Below are positions 58,146 to 64,000 of a DNA stretch of 64,000 bases, in pieces (positions within the stretch are counted from its first letter, which is position 1; each line of letters opens with the position of its first letter). This DNA comes from Bog-473 sp963836605 (GTDB lineage: Bacteria > Actinomycetota > Acidimicrobiia > Acidimicrobiales > RAAP-2), in contig CAWIKB010000009.1 in the NCBI GenBank assembly GCA_963836605.1, forward strand, positions 992,001 to 1,056,000, in the 5' to 3' direction. Below the pieces are notes generated by a model. It worked only from the letters and a program-made list of their open reading frames with translations, was not told the origin of the DNA and did no database searches. A program made the translations under genes and the position numbers.

Positions 58146-58790
58146 GTGGAGCATTTTCTCGAGACATGGGGATACCTCGCCGTGTTCGCCCTCAGCTTCA
58201 TCTCCTCGATGGGCCTGCCGGTGGGGGCCGAGGTGGCCATCATCTACGGGGGGGTGCTGGCCAGCGGCGAGATCACGGGCCAGCCCCATCACCTCAACGT
58301 CATCGTGGTCATCGTCTTGGCCACCCTGGCCGAGGTGCTGGGCTCCTTGGCCGGCTACCTGATTGGCTACTTCGGGGGACGGCCCCTGGTCGACAAGGTG
58401 GGCAAGTACGTCCTGTTGACCCACAAGGACCTCGACCGGGCCGAGGCCTGGTTCGCCCGGCGGGGCGAGCCCCTGGTCCTCTTCGGGCGCTTCATCCCCC
58501 TGTTGCGCTCCTTCGTCTCCATCGCCGCGGGCCTGGGCGAGATGGCCCTGGCCAAGTTCGTGCTCTACACCGTCATCGGCTGTGCCATCTGGTGCACCGT
58601 GCTGACCAGCATCGGCTACAGCCTGGGCGCCAGCTACCAGCACGTCCTCAAGGCCTTCAGCTACGCCGGCTACGTGGCCGGGGCCCTCTTCGTCGTCGCC
58701 GTCATCGCCCTGTTCTTCCACCGCCTGCGGGTGGTGCGCCGCGAGCGCGCGGGGGACGTGGGCAGCAGGGGCCGACACGTGCGCCGGTAG
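58146..58790 (+). CDS. DedA-family membrane protein
   Basis: This 214-residue inner-membrane protein of the DedA/SNARE-associated (VTT) family has FALSFISSMGLPVGAEVAII near the N terminus, GSLAGYLIGYFGGRPLVDKV, the signature Arg motif LVLFGRFIPLLRSFVSIAAG and IGCAIWCTVLTSIGYSLGAS. The C-terminal tail is rich in Arg. DedA proteins help recycle lipid carriers such as undecaprenyl phosphate or keep the proton gradient. The GTG at 58146 has GGAGG nine bases upstream, so the longer frame from 58044 was rejected. It converges on trpA, four bases apart. Confidence 0.9.
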   Translation: MEHFLETWGYLAVFALSFISSMGLPVGAEVAIIYGGVLASGEITGQPHHLNVIVVIVLATLAEVLGSLAGYLIGYFGGRPLVDKVGKYVLLTHKDLDRAEAWFARRGEPLVLFGRFIPLLRSFVSIAAGLGEMALAKFVLYTVIGCAIWCTVLTSIGYSLGASYQHVLKAFSYAGYVAGALFVVAVIALFFHRLRVVRRERAGDVGSRGRHVRR

Positions 58791-58794
58791 GGAG

Positions 58795-59559
58795 TCAGTC
58801 GATAGCCGCCCGGAGGGATCCCACGAACTCGGCGGCCGCTTCGGGCCCGCCGCCGGCCAGCAGCCGGCGCACCAGGGCGGAGCCGACCACGACGCCGTCG
58901 GCCACTTCGCACACTTCGGCCGCCTGCTCTGGCGTGGAGACTCCCACCCCGACGCAGACCGGCGTGTCGGTGTGGCGGCGCACCCGCTCGACCACCGCCC
59001 GAGCCTGCGCCCCGACATCGGCCTGCTCTCCGGTCACCCCCATGCGGGCCACGGCGTAGACGAACCCCCTGGCGCGCGCGCAGATGGCCTGGACCCGGCC
59101 CTCGGGACTCGAGGGCGCCACCAAGAGCACGGTGTCCACTCCGGCCGCGTCGGCGGCGTCGGCCCACGGTCCCAACTCCTCGAGGGAGAGATCGGGCAGG
59201 ATGGCTCCGGTCACACCGGCCTCGACCAGGGAGCGGGCCATGCGCCGGTGGCCGGCCCGGAACACGATGTTGTAGTACGTCATGACGGCCACCGGCACCG
59301 TGACGTCGGCCCGGGCGATGTCGTCGAGCACCCGAGCGGGGACGACGCCCCGCTGCAGCGCCCGGAGGGCCGCCTCCTGGATGACCGGGCCGTCCATCAT
59401 GGGATCGGAGAACGGGATACCCACTTCGACCGCGTCGGCCCCGGCGGCCACCACCGCGGCCAGGGCCTGACCCCAGTCGTCGGTCATGCCCCCCATGAGG
59501 TAGGGAATGAGGAGCTTTCGGCCGTCCGCCCGCTGCTTGCGCAGGGCCGTCTCAAGCAC
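58795..59559 (-). CDS. trpA: Tryptophan synthase alpha subunit
   Basis: This 254-residue TIM-barrel enzyme cleaves indole-3-glycerol phosphate to indole and glyceraldehyde 3-phosphate. Catalytic Glu45 and Asp56 lie in AVEVGIPFSDPMMDGPVIQ. LPYLM-like IPYLMGGM, MTYYNIVFRAG, ILPDLSLEEL and CVGVGVSTPEQAAEV are the remaining barrel motifs. I used the GTG at 59559, eight bases inside trpB, because it places the first strand correctly; the frame extends to 59613 within trpB. It is the last gene of the minus-strand trpC-F-B-A unit. Confidence 0.96.
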   Translation of the reverse strand: MLETALRKQRADGRKLLIPYLMGGMTDDWGQALAAVVAAGADAVEVGIPFSDPMMDGPVIQEAALRALQRGVVPARVLDDIARADVTVPVAVMTYYNIVFRAGHRRMARSLVEAGVTGAILPDLSLEELGPWADAADAAGVDTVLLVAPSSPEGRVQAICARARGFVYAVARMGVTGEQADVGAQARAVVERVRRHTDTPVCVGVGVSTPEQAAEVCEVADGVVVGSALVRRLLAGGGPEAAAEFVGSLRAAID

Positions 59560-60739
59560 GCTCGCCCCGGTTCCGCAACAGATCGCGCACCTGCGCCACA
59601 TCCTTGTCCCCACGACCCGACAGGGTGATGAGCACGGTCGATCCGCTCGGGAGAGCCGGCGTCCGGGCAGAGCGGGTCACCCAGGCGATGGCATGGGCGG
59701 GCTCGAGGGCGGGGATGATCCCTTCGGTGCGGCTCAGCAGTTTGAAGGCGTCGAGCACCTCGTCGTCGTCGGCCGTGGTGTACTCCGCCCGACCGATGGC
59801 GGCCAGGTGCGCATGCTCGGGCCCGAGACCCGGATAGTCGAGCCCGGCCGAGATGGACTCGGCCTCCTCGATCTGACCGGCCTCGTCCTGGAGCAGCTTG
59901 GAGTGCATGCCGTGGAGGATCCCCGGGATGCCGTTGGTGATGGCGGCGCCACCGGCCGCTTCCACCCCCACCAGGCGGGCCCCGGTATCGACGAAGCCGG
60001 CGAAGGTCCCGGCGGCATTCGATCCGCCACCGATGCAGGCCACGACCACGTCGGGGTCACCCCCGTCGAGGAGGGCCCGGGTCTGCCCGTGGGCCTCTTC
60101 GCCCACCACCCGCTGCAGCTGGCGCACCATGTAGGGAAAGGGGTGCGGGCCCATGACCGAGCCCAGGCAGTAGTGGGTGTGGTCGACGGTGGCCACCCAG
60201 TCCCGCATGGCCTCGTTCACCGCATCCTTGAGGGTCCGGCTCCCCGAGAGCACCGGGCGAACCTCGGCCCCCAGGAGCTCCATGCGGAAGACGTTGAGCT
60301 CCTGGCGTTTGGTGTCCACTTCGCCCATGTACACGACGCACTCCAGGCCGAAGAGCGCGGCCGCGGTGGCCGCGGCCACGCCGTGCTGGCCGGCGCCGGT
60401 CTCGGCGACGAGGCGCCGCTTCCCCATGCGCGTCGTCAGCAGGGCCTGGCCGATCACGTTGTTCAACTTGTGCGAGCCGGTGTGGGCCAGATCCTCCCGC
60501 TTGAGCAGCACGCGTACCCCGAGGCGCTCGGACAGCCGCCGGCATTCGGTCACCGGTGTCGGGCGGCCCCCGTAGAAGCGCAGCAGGTCATTGAGCTCGG
60601 ACCGGAACGCGGGGTCGGCCCAGGCATCGGCGAACGCCTTCTCGAGATCGAGGCAGGCCGGCATCAGCGACTCGGGTACGAACCGGCCCCCGAACTCACC
60701 GAACCGGCCGTCGGCCCCCGGTTCGGCCATCAGCGACAT
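59552..60739 (-). CDS. trpB: Tryptophan synthase beta subunit
   Basis: This 395-residue PLP enzyme joins indole and serine. The PLP lysine is Lys91 in HTGSHKLNN. RFGEFGGRFVPE is the N-terminal COMM-region lead, AETGAGQHGVA and ACIGGGSNAAGTF bind substrate and phosphate, and LSGRGDKDV is the C-terminal signature. Length is normal. Its ATG overlaps the trpF stop by one base (TGATG) and its end overlaps trpA. All motifs are canonical for the TrpB1 type. Confidence 0.97.
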   Translation of the reverse strand: MSLMAEPGADGRFGEFGGRFVPESLMPACLDLEKAFADAWADPAFRSELNDLLRFYGGRPTPVTECRRLSERLGVRVLLKREDLAHTGSHKLNNVIGQALLTTRMGKRRLVAETGAGQHGVAAATAAALFGLECVVYMGEVDTKRQELNVFRMELLGAEVRPVLSGSRTLKDAVNEAMRDWVATVDHTHYCLGSVMGPHPFPYMVRQLQRVVGEEAHGQTRALLDGGDPDVVVACIGGGSNAAGTFAGFVDTGARLVGVEAAGGAAITNGIPGILHGMHSKLLQDEAGQIEEAESISAGLDYPGLGPEHAHLAAIGRAEYTTADDDEVLDAFKLLSRTEGIIPALEPAHAIAWVTRSARTPALPSGSTVLITLSGRGDKDVAQVRDLLRNRGERA

Positions 60740-61425
60740 CAGCCGTCCCGCCAGTCATAGGGCTCCTCGGGACCCGGCTCCGCGTCGAGCGGGTCCCGAG
60801 CCTCGACTTCGATCTCGGCCTCGCGCGCGTTGACAATGAACTCACGCACCAGGAGGGGATCCTTGCGCCCCGGCGCCGACTCCACGCCGGTGGAGACGTC
60901 GACCCCGGCCGGCCGCAGATGGGCCACGGCCTGGGCCACGTTGTCGGGACGTAAGCCGCCGGAGACGATCATGCGGGTCGGGTCGGCCACCCCTTCGGCC
61001 AGCCTCCAGTCGAAGACCTCGCCCGAGCCCGGGGTGTTGCCGTCGACCAGGAGATAGTCGGCACCGAAGTCCGCGAAGCGGCTGATGGTGCGGTCTCCGG
61101 CCGGGAAGGCCTTGATGACGATCGGCAGCCGGGCCCGGATCCACCGGGTGTCCTCGGAGGATTCGTGCCCGTGGAGCTGGGCCGCGCCCAGGCCGCCCTG
61201 GTGCATCATGTCCACCACTCGTTGCGGCGCCTCGTCCCGGAAGACCCCCACGGTCAGGATCTCCGGCGGGAGTCGCTTGGCGATGTCAGCCGCGGTCTGC
61301 ACCGTCACCTGGCGTGAGGACGGGGCGAAGATGAACCCCAGCGCGTCGGCCCCCAGGCTGATGCACAGGAGGGCGTCGGCCTCGGAGGTGATGCCGCAGA
61401 TCTTGACGAAGAGCTCGTCGTTCAT
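60739..61425 (-). CDS. trpF: Phosphoribosylanthranilate isomerase
   Basis: This 228-residue TIM-barrel isomerase acts in tryptophan synthesis. The general base Cys10 is in FVKICGITSEAD and the acid Asp128 in LLVDGNTPGSG. GADALGFIFAPSSRQV, AAQLHGHESSED and VSGGLRPDNVAQA are present. A short acidic C-terminal extension (EIEVEARDPLDAEPGPEEP) is not typical of the family. Many actinobacteria use the dual-function PriA instead of TrpF; here a dedicated TrpF is encoded. Overlaps trpC (ATGA) and trpB (TGATG). Confidence 0.93.
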   Translation of the reverse strand: MNDELFVKICGITSEADALLCISLGADALGFIFAPSSRQVTVQTAADIAKRLPPEILTVGVFRDEAPQRVVDMMHQGGLGAAQLHGHESSEDTRWIRARLPIVIKAFPAGDRTISRFADFGADYLLVDGNTPGSGEVFDWRLAEGVADPTRMIVSGGLRPDNVAQAVAHLRPAGVDVSTGVESAPGRKDPLLVREFIVNAREAEIEVEARDPLDAEPGPEEPYDWRDG

Positions 61426-62210
61426 CGAGCGGCCACCGGGTGCCCGACCAGGCTCCGCAGCGCGGCGGCCCGGTCGGGCGCGCGCACCAGGCTCTCCCCC
61501 ACCAGGATGGCGTCATAGCCGGCGTCGGCCAGCCGTCGGGCGTCGTCGCCGTCCCGGATGCCCGATTCCGCCACGGACACCACCTCGGACGGAATGCCGG
61601 CGGCCAGGGTGGCCGCCCGGTCCTCATCGACCTCGAACGTGCGGAGGTCACGCTGATTCACCCCGACCAGGAGCGCTCCGGCATCGAGCGCCCGACCCCG
61701 CTCGATGTCGTCGTGGACCTCGACCAACGCGGCCAGTCCCAGTTCGCCGGCCCGAGCCAGAAAGCGGGCCAACTCGGCGTCGCTCAGTCCGGCCACGATC
61801 AGCAGCACGGCATCGGCGCCCATGAGCCGGGCGTCCACCACGTCCGCTTCCTGCACCGTGAAGTCCTTGCGCAACACCGGCAGGCCCGACGCCGTGCGGG
61901 CCAGGTGCAGGTCCCGCGGCGAACCACCGAAGTGCGGCGCATCGGTCAGCACCGAGAGGCAGGCGGCGCCTCCGGCCACGTACTCCTTGGCCACGACGTC
62001 GGGCTCCAGGTCGGGGTCGAGATCGCCCTTGGACGGCGAACGACGCTTGACCTCGGCGATGCACGCCAACCCGCCTCCCCGCAGGGCCGCGGCGAAGTCG
62101 CGCGGCGCCGGGAGTCCCGTGGCCCGAGCGGCCAGTTCGTCGGGATCGCGGTGATCGTCATCGGCGCGCGCCCGATGCGATGCCAAGATATCCCCCAGGT
62201 AGGTGGGCAT
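61422..62210 (-). CDS. trpC: Indole-3-glycerol-phosphate synthase
   Basis: This 262-residue TIM-barrel enzyme closes the indole ring. IAEVKRRSPSKGDLDPD holds the first catalytic Lys, LSVLTDAPHFGGSPRDL the phosphate/ring contacts, LPVLRKDFTV the second Lys, LVEVHDD the catalytic Glu and VGVNQRDLRTFEVD with AESGIRDGDDARRL the last strands. ATG at 62210 (MPTYLGDILASHRA) matches the usual N terminus; the frame extends upstream to 62384. It heads the trpC-F-B-A run, divergent from the Ddn-like gene with 69 bases between. Confidence 0.96.
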   Translation of the reverse strand: MPTYLGDILASHRARADDDHRDPDELAARATGLPAPRDFAAALRGGGLACIAEVKRRSPSKGDLDPDLEPDVVAKEYVAGGAACLSVLTDAPHFGGSPRDLHLARTASGLPVLRKDFTVQEADVVDARLMGADAVLLIVAGLSDAELARFLARAGELGLAALVEVHDDIERGRALDAGALLVGVNQRDLRTFEVDEDRAATLAAGIPSEVVSVAESGIRDGDDARRLADAGYDAILVGESLVRAPDRAAALRSLVGHPVAAR

Positions 62211-62279
62211 GATGGCCCAGCGTAGCGGGGCACCACTCACCTTCCGGGCCGTCTCGATACCGTCGAAGGAGAACACGCC

Positions 62280-62693
62280 GTGTCCGCCACCAACGATTTC
62301 AACCAAGCCGTCATCGATGAATTCCGGGCCAACAAGGGGGTGGTGGGCGGAGGGTTCGCCGGCGCTCCCGTGGTCCTCTTGCACACGACGGGCGCCAAAT
62401 CGGGCTCGGCCCGGGTCAATCCTCTGGTCTCACTCACCAGCGACGGGACGCTCTACGTCTTCGCGTCGTTCGCCGGCGGGCCCAGGAACCCCGACTGGTA
62501 CCACAACCTGGTGGCCCACCCCAGGGTCCAGGTGGAGTTCGGCGAGGAGACCTTCGACGCCACCGCCACGCCGGTCACCGGCGAGGAGCGGGATCGGATC
62601 TACGCCGAACAGGCCGCCCTCATGCCGGCCTTCGCCGACTACGAGGCGAAGACGACGCGCCGCATCCCGGTGGTCGCGCTCAACCGGGACTAG
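62280..62693 (+). CDS. Deazaflavin (F420)-dependent nitroreductase-family protein
   Basis: This 137-residue split-barrel protein of the Ddn family has NDFNQAVIDEFRANKGVVGG, VVLLHTTGAKSGSARVNPLV, GTLYVFASFAGGPRNPDWYH and NLVAHPRVQVEFGEE. HTTGAKSGxxRxxPL and PxWYHNLxAxP are the family signatures for F420 binding. GTG start with AAGGAG eight bases upstream. The substrate is unknown; family members reduce quinones or nitro compounds. It sits on the opposite strand between trpC and the YgfZ-like gene. Confidence 0.92.
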   Translation: MSATNDFNQAVIDEFRANKGVVGGGFAGAPVVLLHTTGAKSGSARVNPLVSLTSDGTLYVFASFAGGPRNPDWYHNLVAHPRVQVEFGEETFDATATPVTGEERDRIYAEQAALMPAFADYEAKTTRRIPVVALNRD

Positions 62694-62702
62694 AGCTCCG
62701 GA

Positions 62703-62757
62703 GGTTCGGGCTTCGGGGCTCTGTGGGTTCGGAGCTTCGGGGCCCTGTGGATTCGGG
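62703..62757 (+). repeat. Imperfect ~23-bp tandem repeat in the Ddn-YgfZ gap
   Basis: Two units of 23-24 bases (62703-62725 and 62726-62749) share a GGTTCGG-GCTTCGGGGC-CTGTG core and are followed by a partial third. They lie downstream of the stop of the Ddn-like gene and of the YgfZ-like gene, which converge here. They do not form an obvious hairpin terminator. Confidence 0.65.
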
Positions 62758-62771
62758 TGGGAGTTCGGGTT

Positions 62772-63841
62772 CTACTTCTGGTTCTCGATCGCGCTGAGTG
62801 GGAGCGGCGCCACCCGGGCCGGGTGCCAGCCGCCGAGGCCATCACCGGAGCGGACACGTACCGGTCCCGGGCTCTCGACCGATCGGTGCAGGTAGGCCAG
62901 GGCCACCCACGCCCCCAATTCGTCACTCCAGGCGGCCGAAGTCACCGTGCCCACCACCTTGTCGGTTACCGCGTCCGTAGCCACCGCGGCGTCCGTGTCC
63001 CCCGCGTCCGCCCCCGCTGCTGCGACGGCGTCGGGGGCGGGGCGCGGCAGGGGCAGCGTCGCCCGCGTGCAGCGTCATGCCGTAGGCCAGGGCGTCGCCC
63101 GCCGGGTCGGTGCCACCGACGAGGCCGACCAGTCGCTTGGCCACCTTGCTGCCCCGGGCGTCCAGCCGGGCCACCAGCTCCTGCCCGGTGTAGCACCCCT
63201 TGGTGAAGCTGACGGTGCGCTCCACCAGTCCGGCTTCGGCGGCAATTGTCTTGTCGGTCAGTTCACTGCCCATGGCCGGGAGGCCCGAGACGATCCGGCA
63301 GGCCTCGACGGCCTCAGGACCGCACGCGGTGATGCCTTCGGGCAGCCCTCCCGACGTCAGGTCGAGCACCAGATCCTTGGGACCGAGGAGATCGATCCCA
63401 CCCCACCCGCTCCACTCGAAGGGAAGAACCGTCGCGCCGGCTTCGGCCAACACCGTGACCAACCCGGCCGCGGCGGTCTCGACCGCCTCCCCGCGAAGGC
63501 TCAGACACCGCCAGTCGAGGCGAGCCATCTCCACCTTGGACCGCAACAGGAATTTCCGCAGACGCGCCTCCGCCCTGGCCCCGTACCCGGCATCCACATC
63601 GAGCAGGTAACCGAGGCCGTCGACCCGGGTGACGCGGAGCAGCGCGCTCGAGCTTCCCGTCGGGCTCGAGCAGGAGGGCATCAGCGCAATCCCCCACGGC
63701 CAACCCGGAGATGTCCTGGCTCAACTGGCCCTGCAGGTAGGACTCCGCATCATCGCCGTGGACCGAGAGCACGTCCCGGCGGCTCACGAACGCGCCGGCG
63801 CCGCGCCGCAGTGCCTCCACCTCGTCGCTCACGCGGCTCAC
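62772..63841 (-). pseudogene. YgfZ/GcvT-like folate-binding protein, two +1 frame breaks
   Basis: This YgfZ-family protein of about 355 residues is spread over three frames. Frame one gives VSRRDVLSVHGDDAESYLQG, QLSQDI and LLLEPDGKL. It breaks at 63645-63656 and continues SALLRVTRVDGLGYLLDVD and the family motif KGCYTGQELVARLDARG. A second break near the CCCC run at about 63050-63056 leads to the frame with VVGTVTSAAWSDELGAWVAL. Each break needs one base removed. YgfZ uses tetrahydrofolate to maintain Fe-S enzymes. The GTG at 63841 overlaps the trpE stop (GTGA). The key Cys in KGCYxGQ is present. The low-complexity linker between the last two parts is Ala/Asp-rich when corrected. Confidence 0.82.
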
Positions 63842-64000
63842 TGCTCCCTCCGCCCCGCCGACGTCGTCCGCCCCGCCGTCATCTCCCGGGCCGCCGTCAC
63901 CGCCACCAGCACGGCCCGCGCCTTCTGCTCGCACTCCTCGTCCTCCCGGTGCGGGTCACTGTCGGCCACGATCCCCGCCCCGGCCTGCACGCTGGCCCGC
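63838..64000 (-). CDS. trpE: Anthranilate synthase component I, C-terminal fragment (runs off the window)
   Basis: About 53 codons are visible, beginning ASVQAGAGIVADSDPHREDE and ending in an Arg/Thr/Gly-rich tail. VQAGAGIVADSDP is the last active-site segment of TrpE and related chorismate enzymes, where the Gly-Ala-Gly loop binds chorismate. The tail ARAVLVAVTAAREMTAG is slightly long. PabB or MbtI-type enzymes share the motif, but the position next to trpC-F-B-A makes TrpE the best call. The stop overlaps the YgfZ-like start (GTGA). Confidence 0.85.
   Translation of the reverse strand, partial: RASVQAGAGIVADSDPHREDEECEQKARAVLVAVTAAREMTAGRTTSAGRREQ

Overview
The window is a GC-rich, densely packed chromosome segment of an actinobacterium, most probably of class Acidimicrobiia. 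The evidence is many GTG starts, 1-8 nt gene overlaps, two F420/deazaflavin-type enzymes, a PdtaR-type ANTAR regulator, and an order on the minus strand (trpE...trpC-trpF-trpB-trpA, menC, pdtaR, polA, rpsA, coaE, uvrB, uvrA) that matches the actinobacterial trp/polA/uvr neighbourhood known from Mycobacterium. The class-level call is inference; there is no rRNA in the window.

Layout. 1-13.2 kb: lower glycolysis (tpiA fragment, pgk, gap), yvcK and rapZ, then uvrC, nadA, uvrA, an NTF2-like protein, uvrB and coaE. whiA, usually next to yvcK, is not here. 13.2-32.3 kb: an envelope-glycan island with a 1,543-residue AftD-like arabinofuranosyltransferase, two acyltransferase-3 proteins (one with an SGNH domain), three GT-C enzymes of the GT39/ArnT type, a PIG-V-like mannosyltransferase, a GT4, a GT2 with its DUF2304 partner, a Wzx-type flippase and a UDP-galactopyranose-mutase-like flavoprotein. 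32.4-37.2 kb: a dipeptide-type ABC transporter (dppBCDF without a binding protein) and an ATP-grasp enzyme. 37.2-43.6 kb: rpsA, polA, pdtaR, a small coiled-coil protein and menC. 43.65 kb: tRNA-Leu(CAA), followed by a decayed transposase and a broken YihY gene. 45.3-51.3 kb: secreted proteins (a glycine-rich beta-helix/FN3 protein, a DUF5666-like protein, a lipoprotein, and a Thr/Pro-stalk protein with an LAXTG sorting signal). 51.9-55.4 kb: fabD-fabG-acpP-fabF. 55.4-58.8 kb: SDR, LLM flavin enzyme, HAD phosphatase, DedA. 58.8-64 kb: trpA, trpB, trpF, trpC, a Ddn-like protein, a YgfZ-like protein and the trpE C-terminus.

How the genes work together. The 13-32 kb block reads as a pathway for making, flipping, polymerising and acylating a surface polysaccharide, probably from polyprenyl-phosphate sugars. 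The 45-51 kb block exports surface proteins, and the fab block supplies acyl-ACP. The most striking pattern is a set of eight single-nucleotide frame breaks in seven otherwise well-conserved genes. All eight have the same sign (one extra base, +1), while the long housekeeping genes are unbroken. Four of the seven genes lie in one five-gene glycan operon. This is either an insertion-biased assembly error, recent pseudogenisation, or (least likely) recoding.
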